From: Paraphaeosphaeria minitans
Taxonomy: Eukaryota; Ascomycota; Dothideomycetes; Pleosporales; Didymosphaeriaceae
Direction: 5' to 3'
Assembly: GCA_015832175.1 (NCBI GenBank)
Contig: WJXW01000018.1
Location: 310,001 to 374,000 of the forward strand
Length of the DNA: 64,000 nt
How positions within the stretch are numbered: the first letter of the stretch is position 1; every line of letters starts with the position of its first letter. Shown here in pieces: positions 36,101 through 47,554 of this stretch. The translations under genes and the position numbers were made by a program. Under the pieces are notes generated by a model. That model did no database searches and was not told the origin of the DNA. It saw nothing but the letters and a program-made list of their open reading frames with translations.

Positions 36101-39100
36101 TCATTTGTCGACTGGAGCTATCAGATGATTCCACCGTCCATCAGCTATTGGAAAAGATACAAACCCATTCAGTCGATGCAATGGCTCACCAGGGATGCTC
36201 ACTCGCTGATCTTCAGCATGAGCTTCAGTTGCCGTCGCTTTTCAATACAGTCTTCACGTATCAACGTCGCCAACTCTCACGCGACCCCACCAAGACGGCA
36301 TTAACGTTTAAAAATATAGAGGCGGCCGATCCAGGCGAGTTCTTGATGACACTGAACGTGGAGGTATCAGATGAAGGAGCCTCGATCGATTTTGGCTTCT
36401 GGAAGGACAGATTACACCCTTCGCAAGCGCGCAATATCGTAGATGCATTCGAAAAGATACTGTCAAGCATCATCTCAAGCAGCGACAAAGATGTCACCGT
36501 AACCGAACTCGACATGTTGACGACGAGCAGTGTGCAGCAGATCATGGAATGGAACGCCGACCTACCTCCGCCTGTACGACGATGCGTACACGATGTCGTC
36601 CAGGAGCAAGTCCTGCTTCGGCCACGCTCGACGAAGGCCATCGAGAGCGCAGAGCTGACGGTTACGTACCAAGAATTCGATGAGATTACCACGCGTCTGG
36701 CACTGCACTTGCAGGGTCATGGAGTTGGCCCTGAAACCTTCGTGCCAATTCTGTTCGAGAAGAGCCCTTGGGCGCCAATTGCGATGATCGCAATCATGAA
36801 AGCAGGAGGTGCATACGTAAGTGGAAACGACCATTAAAATGGACCATGCAGTTACTGACACACTTCCTAGGTTCCTTTGGATCCAAAGCATCCGCCAGCT
36901 CGCCTTCGCGAACTGATCGGCGATGTGAGCGCTAAGATCGCTTTATGCTCAAGAATGTACCATTCTCGGGCAAGCGAGGTCATCAGATCCGCAATCATCG
37001 TCGACCGACTATCCATCAACAAGCTTCCTCTGCCCAAGGGAGTGAAGTTGAAGTCAAATGCAACCCCAGAGAACCCGGCGTACTGCTTATTTACGTCTGG
37101 CACAACAGGTAAACCAAAAGGAACCATAATTCCACACGAAGCCTATTGCACGAATTCAGCAGCGTTCGCTCCAGCGATAGGCATTCACAGCAACTCTAGA
37201 ACCTTCCAATTTGCGAGTTATACGTTCGACGCCAGCTGTTTAGAGATTCTCTCAGCCCTCATGGTAGGAGCAACTATCTGCGTGCCGACCGAGGACGAGC
37301 GAATGTCAGACCCAGCAGGAGCCATCCGTCGGATGGGGGCTACCTGGTCTCTCTTGACTCCATCGGTCCTGAGCACCCTCAAGCCAACACAGTTGCCGAC
37401 TCTGAAGAATCTCTGTGCAGGAGGCGAGGCAGTGCCTGCGGCTGAGGCCGAAAAGTGGCAGAACAGGCTACACTTTGTCATCGGTAAGCAACACCCACAC
37501 CCACTGCGCACCGCGAGCTAGGAGCCAGACTAATTCACGCACAGCCTATGGTCCGACTGAAACCGCTGTCATTGCCAGTACCATTCATAAGACGACCGAT
37601 GTTGATGGAAGGAACATTGGGCTTGCCTCTGCATGCCGTTTATGGGTTGTTCACCCCAGCAATCATGACAAGCTCATGCCTATCGGCGCAGTTGGCGAAC
37701 TTGTTATCGAAGGATACACTGTTGCTCGAGGCTACCTTGGTGATGAAGCCAAGACGGCGAAGGCCTTCATCACCAATCCAGCTTGGGCATCGTCGCTGCC
37801 AGCAGAGAACGGATCATTCGAAACCGCACGGATGTACAAGTCTGGAGATCTCGTACGCTATAACCCAGACGGTACCTTCGGATACATAGGTCGGAAGGAC
37901 ACACAGATCAAGCTCAACGGCCGAAGAATCGAATTAGCCGAGATCGAGTTCCACGTCAACGACAAATTCGCGGACAACATCCAATCCGCCGTGGAGCTTG
38001 TTGCACCTGCAAGTCGTACCTCTGCTAAGGCTTTGGCTGTCTTCTTCGCTGTCAACGACGACCCGCGAGCGTCCTCTACCGACGTCGTCCAACCTGCATC
38101 ATCCGACCTTCCGCAATCCGATGAACTCCTCCTCCCGATGGATGATGGTGTGCGAGAGGTCTGCAAGTCCCTTGAGAATGCCCTGGTCGGTTTCCTACCT
38201 GCGTACATGATTCCCTCCATCTTCTTCCCGATGAAGAAACTGCCTTGGACGCCGGCCGGGAAGTTGGACCGTAATCGACTGCGCGTGTTGGTGCAAAACC
38301 TAAGCAAAGAGACATTGTCGCCATATCGCCTGGCGAACTCCATGCACAAGAAGAAGCCGACGACTGAGGCCGAAAGAAGGCTCCAGAAACTGGTCTCATC
38401 GGTGCTAAATTTGCCGCTGTCATCGGTAGGTGCGGACGATAGCTTCATCCGACTTGGAGGGGACTCCATAGCGGCCATGAGGCTTGTAGCCGCTGCGCAA
38501 GCAGAACATTTAGATCTCTCGGTTATAGACATTTTCAAGCGTCCTAAGATCTCTGACCTGGCTGCCAAATGCAAGATCTCTGCTTCAGAACCCAAGAACG
38601 AGCGTAGCATCGAGACATTTGAGTTGTTGCCTCGAGAGCTACCGAGGAATCAGGTGATCCAAGAGCTTTCCGACATCTGCCGCATACCCAAGAACAAAAT
38701 TCAAGATGCATATCCACCAAGCCCGCTACAGGAAGCATTCATTGCTCTCTCGATAAAGCAACCTGGTGCTTACGTTGCTCAACACATTTTGGTCCTCGCA
38801 GAATCTGTCGACGTCAAGAAGTTCAAGGCCGCGTGGGAGAAGGTAGTTCAAGAGATCGACCTCTTGCGCACGCGTATTGTCCAAATCCAGACAGGCGCAT
38901 TCATACAGGCTGTTCTTGTTGAAGATCCAATTTTCTGGCGCGAGGTCAGCACTCTTGAAGAGACCGAAGGAGACGCTGCTAATCTACCGACCTACCTTGG
39001 AGGGAAGCTTGCGACATATGCGATTGTCCGCACAGCCTCCGCTGCTAGATACTTTGTATGGACTATCCACCATGCTCTTTATGATGGCTGGAGCATTGCT

Positions 39101-42100
39101 TTCATGCTCCAACGTGTACAGCAAATCTACCAATCTGGATCGTCCAAGGTTCCCAAGGTGCCGTACACCAAGTTCATTCAGTACCTTCAGAAAACGAGCC
39201 GAGACGCCTCCGCCGCATTCTGGAAGCATCATCTCGCTGGTGCCGCACCTTATCAGTTCCCACAACAACACAGCAACATCAGTGAAACTCCCGACGGACA
39301 AACATTGCAACACACTGCCAAGCTCATTCCCCAGCGACATACAGACATGACGCCACCAACTTTCATTAGAGCTGCCTGGGCTCTCTTACTTTCGGCATAT
39401 ACTGGTAGCAATGATGTCATCTTTGGTGAGACGCTCACTGGTCGTGATATCGCTGTTCAAGGCGTTACCGACATCTGTGGCCCTACTCTCACAACTGTGC
39501 CAACAAGGGTACAAGTCAATCGCGATGGAAACGTTCTGGACCTTTTAAGGAGTATCGCCCACGACTCTACAGATCGCATACCGCACCAGCATTTTGGTCT
39601 CTCCGAGCTGAAGCGTATGGACGAAAACACATCTGCCGCGTGCGACTTCCAGAATCTGCTCATTATTCAAACGGATAGTGAACAGCCAGCTGAATCCATG
39701 TGGTCTCATCATAATAATGGCGTTCAAGGACAGTACTTCACGTATCCTCTGGTCGTCGAATGTCAGACTAGTCAGACGAGCATCTCCTTCACGGCATATT
39801 ACGACGCGAACGTCATTTCTACGTGGGAGGTTCAGCGTATCCTCTACCAATTTGATGCTGTTCTATCACAGCTGAACTCGGTGGGCAACATCCGCGATGT
39901 CCACGTTTTTAGTGTGCAGGATGCTCAGTTTGTAAGCAGACTAAACGCTGCGGAACCTTTGGTTGTCAACGAAACGATGCCCTCGTTATTTTTCCAACAA
40001 GTATCGGCCCACCCACATGCCACAGCCGTGTCGGCATTTGATGGCGACTTCACTTACGGCGAGCTTCGGGACTTGGCATCGCAGCTCGCGCAAATGCTCA
40101 TAAGATTGGGAGCTGGCCCTGAAAAGCTCGTGCCTATATGCATGGACAAATCATGTTGGGCGATAGTAGCGATTATGGGCGTTCTGATATCTGGTGCGGG
40201 ATATGTTCCACTGTCTCCGGATCACCCAGCTTCACGCCACCGACAGATCATTCAGGACTGCAATGCTTCAATCGCTCTATGCTCGCCACAGTATGAATCA
40301 CGCATGACAGACATCGTCGAAAAAGTCATTACGACAAGTAAGACTACCATTCATCAGCTCTCGACGCATCAGTCTCCATTGACACTGCGCGCGGCACCCG
40401 AAAACATATGTTACGTTCTCTACACCTCTGGTAGTACCGGAGTTCCTAAGGGAGTTGCTATCGAACATCGAGCCATCGCGACCAGCTCTGCGGCTATGTG
40501 CAAGTCGCTTAACATCAAGCCCACTTCCCGGGTGTTCCAATTCGCCTCGTTCGTCTTCGACGTCTCGGTCATGGTAAGTCGGCCACCAGCCTGACTATAG
40601 CTCTACTGACCCATCTAGGAAATCCTCACTGCTCTCAGCTGCGGTGCGGTCGTGTGTGTTCCCTCGGAAGAGATTCGCACCACGGACATCGCTTTGGCTA
40701 TCAACAGCTTGAAAGCTACTTGGACGTGCCTGACACCTTCTGTTGCAAATGTCATTGAGTCACCGGAGAGTGTGCCGACTCTCCAGACATTTGCATCTGC
40801 TGCTGACCCATTGACGCCGGAGACAATCAAGAAGTGGGGCTCAGGGCTCCAGCTTCTGAACGCATACGGGCCTACAGAAGCCTCTGTCATTGCCCTTTCG
40901 AACAAGGTTGCCTCGATTCTTGGCGAGTCTACAATAATCGGTCGCGCTCTGGACAGTGGGCGAGCTTGGCTCACCAACTCAGAGAACCCACATCAGCTTG
41001 CTCCCGTTGGCGCGGTCGCAGAACTCTGTCTCGAGGGGCCTTTCCTTGCCAGAGGCTACTGGAACAATCATGCAAAGACTGCTGAAGTATTCGTCGAAAA
41101 CCCGAAGTTCATGAAGAAATTTTCGAAAGATCTCTTTACGCGGATCTATCGTACTGGTGATCTGGTAAGGTACGCATCAGATGGTCGTGTTCACTACCTA
41201 GGACGCAAAGACAACCAGATCAAGTTGGCAGGTCAGCGTATGGAGCTTGGGGAGATCGAACATCACCTACAAGCCGACGAAACCGTTAAAAACGCTGTTG
41301 TCATTTTGCCTAAATCAGGCGCTGCAAAGAGAAAGCTTACAGCGGTTGTGTCGTTACATCGGATACCGGCTAAAGCCGATGCGCACGATCAGCATTGGGA
41401 CACGCCAATAAACCATCCAGACGTGCTCCAACAGATCAAGGTTGCAAAGGATCGGCTGTCCGATCTTGTTCCCCCGTACATGGTGCCGACACTGTGGATT
41501 GCGGTCCCTCGCATCCCTGCTTTGGCTTCGGCAAAGCTTGACAGGAAGCAGGTCGGGGCTTGGCTCGCAGACATGAACGACGAAACCTATCGCATGATTC
41601 TAGACATTGAGCGCAGCATGGAACCAGTGATTCCTTCCTCTAAAGTAGTGATGAAGATGCAGGGTATTTGGGCAAAGGTGCTCAACATGCCAGTCGAAAA
41701 TGTGAAGAGCAACAAAACATGGTTGTCACTTGGAGGGGACAGTATCACAGCCATGCAACTACTGGCTAGATGTAGGAAAGAGGGCATCAACATCACGCTG
41801 AACCAGATTCTAAGAAGTAAATCGCTTGCTCATCTTGCAGAAAGCGTCAGAGCTTCTGTTATCGTCGACTTTGAGAGTGACAAAACGGACACGCCTTTTG
41901 CACTGTCCCCAATCCAGCGCTTCTACTTCCGAAGCTTGGACGATGACAAAAACTCTCACTTCAACCAGTCTTTCACGCTCAAGTTGTCTCGCAAGATGGA
42001 TTCCTCCAGCCTGAAGGCCGCCCTTGATGCGATAGTCCATTGTCATTCGATGCTACGTGCCCGATTCACCAAAGACACCGGCGGCATATGGAACCAGATA

Positions 42101-45100
42101 ATTCCGGGCGATCTCTCCAACGCATACGCATTCAATTTTCACAATGGCATCCCACTTTCCGACATCCCGGAACTCATCTCGAAAACCCAGAAGAGTCTTA
42201 ATATCGTCAGTGGACCCGTCTTTGCAACAATGCTGCTCAACACGGAGACCGGGGAGCAAATATTATTCCTCACAGCGCACCATCTTGTCATTGATGTTGT
42301 GAGCTGGCGGATAATCTTGGGAGACTTGGAAGAGATCCTCATTTCGTCATCTTCGGTCGCACTACAGAAAGGTCTTTCCTTTGCCACATGGAACGAGAAG
42401 CAGATCTTGCACACAACTAATGCAGCTCAAACTTCTGCCATCCAGAAGCAATTTCTACATGTCGAACCTGCTGACCTAGCGTTCTGGGGCCTCGACAAGC
42501 GTCCCAACGTCTATGGCGATGTGGAACGTGAGATGTTCTCGTTGGACGAGAAGATCTCGGCATCGGCTTTGAGCCATCACTCGGCATTACGCACCGATAT
42601 CGTCGATCTTTTCCTGGCAGCAATTGTGCACTCGTTCTCACGGGTCTTCGTTACGCGAAAGACGCCGACCATCTTCAACGAAACACACGGTCGTGAGCCA
42701 TGGGAATTCAGTAACCTGGATTTGTCAAGGACCGTCGGCTGGTTCACCACATTGTACCCTGTACATGTAGCCATAGCTGAAGACGAAGACGATGTGATAC
42801 AGACAGTACGCCGAGTGAAGGATCTTCGCCGAAAGGTCACGGACAACGGACGCCCCTACTTTGCTCATCGCTTCCTCACTAAGGATGGACAGGCCGGTTT
42901 CGCCGAGCATGAGCCAATGGAGATCTTGTTTAACTACCTTGGAAAGATGCAACAGCTCGAGGCTGAAAATGCACTTTTCCAGCCGATGCACTTCAGCGAG
43001 GATGACGAGGCACGGATGACCGATACCGGGGCTGATCTCCGGAGACTTGCTCTCTTTGAGGTCTCCGCGTCGGTCGATAACGGGAAGATCCAACTCACCT
43101 TCATGTACAACCAGATGATGAAGAACCGAAAAGGCATTCGCAGGTGGATAGCGGAGTGTCAACGAACGCTTGAGGAGATTGTCTCGGCACTTTCAGAGAT
43201 AGACACCCCTCAACCAACTCTCTCCGACTTCCCTCTACTACCGTTAGACTCGTACGACCGCCTTAACCGCGTAATCAAGTCGCTTGCATCCGTAGGCGTT
43301 TCTTACCCTCAAGTTGAGGACATCTATCCTTGCGCTGCTGTTCAAGAAGGTATGATCCTAAGCCAGATCAAGGATCCCAGCGCGTACTGGTCTTTCACAA
43401 CCTTCGAGCTGAAAGCCAAACGAGGCCGAGTGGATGTGCAGCGCGTGCTACAAGCTTGGAAGCATGTTGTCGATCGGCACCAGGCTTTGCGTACTCTGTT
43501 TGTTGATAGCGTCAGCAAAGGGGGTGTATTCGACCAGGTCGTTGTGAGAGTCCCTGAAACCGGCGCCCTCGCAGTGACTTGCACCGACGACGAACTCAAC
43601 ACTAAGCTCGACTCCATTCAATACCGCGATCTAAATGGGAAAAAGAAGCCTCACCTCCCTCATCAACTTGCTGTTGTGCAGACTACATCAGGTAGAGTTG
43701 TTGTAAAGATGGAGATCAATCATGTTGTCATTGACGGTGGATCGCTCGCTGTTATCCGGAATGACCTAGAAGAGGCGTACGAGGGCCGCTTGCGCCAAGA
43801 AGATGGCCCGTTGTACAGTGACTATATCAAGTACTTACGTGCGCTTCCCATGAAAGATTCTCTCGACTTCTGGAAGGGAAAATTACGCGGTGTCCGGCCA
43901 TGCCACTTCCCGATTGTGCCGCAACACTCGAGCAAACAACGACAGCTCCATTCGCTCTACGTAAAATTCGACCGATTCTCTGACATACAGGTACTTGCCG
44001 AGAGGAACAACATTACCTTCGCCAACATCTTGCTTGCCGCATGGTCACTGGTACTCCACACCTATACAAGCTCATCAGAAGTATGCTATGGCTACTTAAC
44101 ATCAGGCCGCAATGTCCCGATCAATGGCATCGAGAACGCAGTAGGAGCTTTCATCAACATGCTGGTGTCTCGCGTCGAAGTGTCTAGCTCGCGTTCGCTC
44201 CTTGCCATGAGTGAGAGCGTCCAAAATGACTTTATCGAGAGCGTTCCGTACCAGCATTGCTCTCTTGCCCAATTCCAGCACGACCTTGGTCTCTCTGGCC
44301 AAGCTCTCTTCAATACGGCTGTTTCCGTCCAAAATCAAGGCGCTACGGAAGGTGAACGAGCTTCTCAAGCAAATGTGGAGTTCTTACATCTTGATGGCGG
44401 TGACCCAAGTGAGTTTGCATTGACAGTCAACATCGATACAACCAGGAACGACGAAGGTGTGCGGTTAGCGTACTGGACAGATTCCGTGTCTGATGAGGAA
44501 GCGAAGAACGTTTCTTCTCTGCTAGTCGAGATCCTCACACAGGTTCTTGCTGACCCAGGTCAAACGGTAGCGGAGCTTGATGCCGTCATCACAAACAAGC
44601 CAAAGTCGATGCGGAAGCCCAGAGTCTACACACCTTCGGTCCGATCGCCCATATCAAGCCCTTACCTCGACATTCCGGATCCCATGGCTTCCGCCCGGAT
44701 CATACCCAAAGTCGAAGTACTCCAAGCCCCAACACCTACCACGATGGATGCTCCCGACTGGAGCAACTTAATTCGGTCCATTGTCAGCGAGATGGTACCT
44801 CAGATTGTGAACCAGGTCATGGAGAAGAACAAGCTTGCCCCAATCGCCACCCAGTCGACGGTCAGTGAGATGACCAATCAGATGGCAGGTATGCTTGCGA
44901 GGCGAGCATCGACAAGCAAGAGAGGAAGAAACTTGGAGAGCGCTTCTATACGCTCGCGACGGCTTAGCACGGCTAGTGATACCGGGAGCAGGATTCAGAC
45001 TGCGGCCGACATGGTGGCAGCAGCTGGCGTTATGGCAACTGAAGCCTTGAAGTCAGTGCCGCCGGATTTTGTGGAGAAGAAACTTCTAGGATTGTGGAGC

Positions 45101-47554
45101 GACCTACTTGACATGGTGGAGGATTCGATTGATAAGGACGATTCGTTCTTTGTATGTATTTTCTCTACGGACTCTCGTGCGTTGCTTACCATCTGCAGCA
45201 ACTGGGAGGCGACTCAATTATCGCAATGAGACTTGTCGGAGCTGCAAGAGAGGAAGGTCTGTCGATGACTGTCGCAGATGTCTTTAAAAATCCGACTTTT
45301 GCCGACATGGCCAGAGTAAGTTTATTCTGCCGGGAGATACATCGACTAACTGCTCTAGGTCGTTCGTGTTGCTGGCGAAGTCATTGACGAAGTCATGTCT
45401 CGAGCTGGAGGAGAGAGCCTCAAAGAAGCACGTGCGAGCTCTTCTAAGCCAAAGATACAGATTCCAGAGCGCACTGTGTCAGCCTGGCGCGACTTCCAAT
45501 CCATGGTATCTGAGCAAGCTATCGATGATAAGACGACCGAGGGCGGAAACACCCCACCGGCTCAACAAGAGCGGCAACTGCAGGAAAAGACTGACCAGAT
45601 GTTCAAGAAGTGGACAGGATTCGCGAACGGACAGAATAGCAGGCCTCAACTACAGCGCACAGTCAGCCAGAAGCCCATTATGCCCCAAACGATACAGGAG
45701 GACTCCGCACCCAAGTCGATATCCCTGCTGGGCGATCCCAATGTTGACAGTGTTATCTCGAAAGTTCAGGTTTTCAAGGGCGGTATCACCGATGTTCTTC
45801 CTGTGACCGACTTCCAGGCGCTCGCCATCACAGGAACGTTGCTCGAATCGAAGTGGATGCTGAACTATTTCTATCTGGACGGAGAAGGGCCGCTCGACCT
45901 TCGAAAACTGAAGCAGGCGTGCTTCCGTATTGTACAGGCATTCGATATATTGCGTACAGTCTTCGTGCCGTACGGTGATCGCTTCCTACAAGTCGTATTG
46001 AGGAAGCTTCAACCTGACTTCCACCACCAGGAGACTGACGAAAGCCTGGACGATTTCACAACAGAACTCCGCCACAAGGACCAAGAACATGGGCCTCGAC
46101 TTGGTGAAGCATTTGTCAAATTCGTTGTGGCCAAGCAGAAGGCCAGCGGCCGCTACCGTATCTTCATGCGACTATCCCACGCACAGTACGATGGCTTCTG
46201 TTTCTCGAAAATGCTCACCTCGCTCCAGGCGGGCTACAATGGCTTGCCTGTGTCAACTACTCCAAGCTTCGGCAACTTTGTCCGGGAATCGGCGAAAGCA
46301 GTCGCAGGAGCCCACGATCACTGGCGCGAGGTACTGAGAGGATCCAAGATGACCGAGATCGTGCATCGCTACGGGCCCAACTATCAACGATCAGCCGGGC
46401 GCACCGTCACACTCAAGCAAACACTGAAAGTTCCATCGCTGTCTCAAATCAACATCACGACAGCCACTGTGATGAAGGCAGCATGGGCAGCAACTCTTTC
46501 TCGTGTCGCGGGCAAGTCAGACATCGTGTTTGGTCACGTTGTATCTGGCCGCAGCGGCGGCGTGCCAAATGTCGAAAACATTATCGGACCATGTCTCAAC
46601 ATGGTTCCTGTGCGCGTGGTGTACCGCCCCGAGTGGACCGTCTTTGATCTCCTTGGCTACATCCAGGAGCAGCAGATCAACAACATGGCGTATGAGTCTC
46701 TGGGATTCCGAGAGATTACACGCAATTGCACGGACTGGCCCGACTGGACGAATTTCTCCAGCGTGCTACAGCATAACCAAAACATCCAGTCAGAGGATGC
46801 GACCCTCCAGCTCGGCGGTATTGAATTCAAGATTGGAGCTGCAGGCAATCAAGAAGATTTCGCTGACATATCAATTCTCTCGGCTTCAAAAGCAAGAAAC
46901 GAGGTCGAGGTGACCCTCACTTATGCACCCAACAGTACATTGACGGCTGAATTCACACAAGATGTCTTCGACATGCTTTGCGCAAATGTCATCACGTTCT
47001 CAGAAGACCCTTACACGCTACTGCCAGCTCAGTCAGAGATTGGGTCTCAGAGCTCCACGACTATCACATCGGAAACTGCCCGCAAGAAGTCTTCGGAGAA
47101 AAAACCTCTCACACTTCCCACTGACACCGGGCTTTCCAAGCACGAGCTTGCGACGCTCTCAACGAAGTTGCGTAGCGCATGGGAGCAAAATCTTAGGGAC
47201 GAGAACAACGCGCCTCCTGCTATAGACTTAGCATCCGACTTCTTCCAGTTGGGCGGCGACATTCAGGGGATCGCTCAGATTGCCTCGATATTCAATCATG
47301 AAGACGGGTGGAAGGTGCGAGTCGAAGACCTGCTCGACAAGCCGGTCTTTGTCGACCAAGTGGGATTGCTGGCTGCAGAGCGGAAGAAGCAAATTGAGAA
47401 AGAGGAGATGAACCCATGGGGAGAGAAGAGAAAGATTGCTCCCAAGGGATCGCTTAGCGACAAGGAAAAGCTCGAGCGGAGGCAGAGTGGACTGGGGGCT
47501 TTGGCAAGGAAGATTGGACTGAAGCGGAAAGATACACACAAGGAAGCAAAGTGA
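22826..47554 (+). CDS. giant nonribosomal peptide synthetase, five A domains, ending C-T-C-T
   Basis: Sixteen exons: 22826-23314, 23369-23781, 23828-23880, 24018-24630, 24680-25019, 25067-25889, 25946-26826, 26882-29243, 29302-29846, 29896-33135, 33190-36816, 36871-37483, 37545-40573, 40619-45151, 45199-45315, 45359-47554. The sum is 23,874 nt, 7,957 aa, without a frame break. Order: partial C (1-235), A1-T1-E1, C2-A2-T2, C3-A3-T3-E2, C4-A4-T4, C5-A5-T5-E3, C6-T6, C7-T7. A domains activate amino acids, T domains carry them on phosphopantetheine, C domains form peptide bonds, E domains convert L to D. T1-T6 all keep LGGDSI; T7 reads LGGDIQ and lacks the Ser. E domains keep HHLVID.VSW. There is no thioesterase, so release probably uses a terminal C domain, as in many fungal cyclic peptides. 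The product is predicted as a pentapeptide with D residues at 1, 3 and 5. A Cochliobolus NPS4-like relationship is only a guess. Confidence 0.92.
27240..30540 (+). other. NRPS module 2: C2-A2-T2
   Basis: Residues ~1325-2390. C2 starts VESAYPCSSMQEGLLLSQ and carries SHAIMDG (~1460). The first His of HHxxxDG is Ser, while the catalytic second His and the Asp are kept; it follows an E domain, so it should accept a D donor. A2 has TSGSTGRPKG, FDNSLEEM and YGPSEASV and ends SGKLDRK (~2272). T2 has LGGDSIG (~2341). No E domain, so the residue stays L. Confidence 0.8.
30620..35110 (+). other. NRPS module 3: C3-A3-T3-E2
   Basis: Residues ~2415-3890. C3 has AHHAVYDGWS (~2543), the full HHxxxDG motif. 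A3 has TSGSTGKPKG, FDACLIEI, YGPTECSA and SGKLDRK (~3354). T3 has LGGDSIA (~3424). E2 has VHHLVIDIVSW (~3607), EGHGREPF and RTVGWCT. Predicted to add a D residue. Confidence 0.8.
35240..38620 (+). other. NRPS module 4: C4-A4-T4
   Basis: Residues ~3935-5020. C4 has MSHAICDGTS (~4073), again with Ser in place of the first His after an E domain. A4 has TSGTTGKPKG, FDASCLEI, YGPTETAV and AGKLDRN (~4902). T4 has LGGDSIA (~4972). No E domain, so L is kept. Two introns of this A domain sit at the same places as introns in A1. Confidence 0.8.
38695..43150 (+). other. NRPS module 5: C5-A5-T5-E3
   Basis: Residues ~5050-6520. C5 has IHHALYDGWS (~5173). A5 has TSGSTGVPKG, FDVSVMEI and YGPTEASV. Its A10 motif reads ASAKLDRK (~5978), with Ala for the usual Gly before the catalytic Lys. 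T5 has LGGDSIT (~6050). E3 has AHHLVIDVVSW (~6230) and RTVGWFT. Predicted to add a D residue as the last activated amino acid. Confidence 0.78.
43300..47554 (+). other. NRPS terminal region: C6-T6-C7-T7 without A domains
   Basis: Residues ~6570-7957. C6 has INHVVIDGGS (~6709). Where an A domain would stand there is only a ~150-residue linker (about 7000-7150) rich in Ser, Pro, Arg and Lys with a predicted amphipathic stretch (SNLIRSIVSEMVPQIVNQVM). T6 has an intact LGGDSII (~7192), split from its upstream FF by an intron. C7 has LSHAQYDGFC (~7498). T7 reads FFQLGGDIQGI (~7855) and lacks the attachment Ser. The protein ends in a Lys/Arg-rich tail. One of these C domains should release or cyclise the chain. 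Confidence 0.75.

Noticed and set aside
22826..47554. Idea that the NRPS region is several separate genes
   Set aside because: Every stop between the long frames lies inside a short canonical intron, and each splice joins conserved motifs (for example NG-YGPSE, DNQ-TKVRGQR, FF-QLGGDS) in frame.
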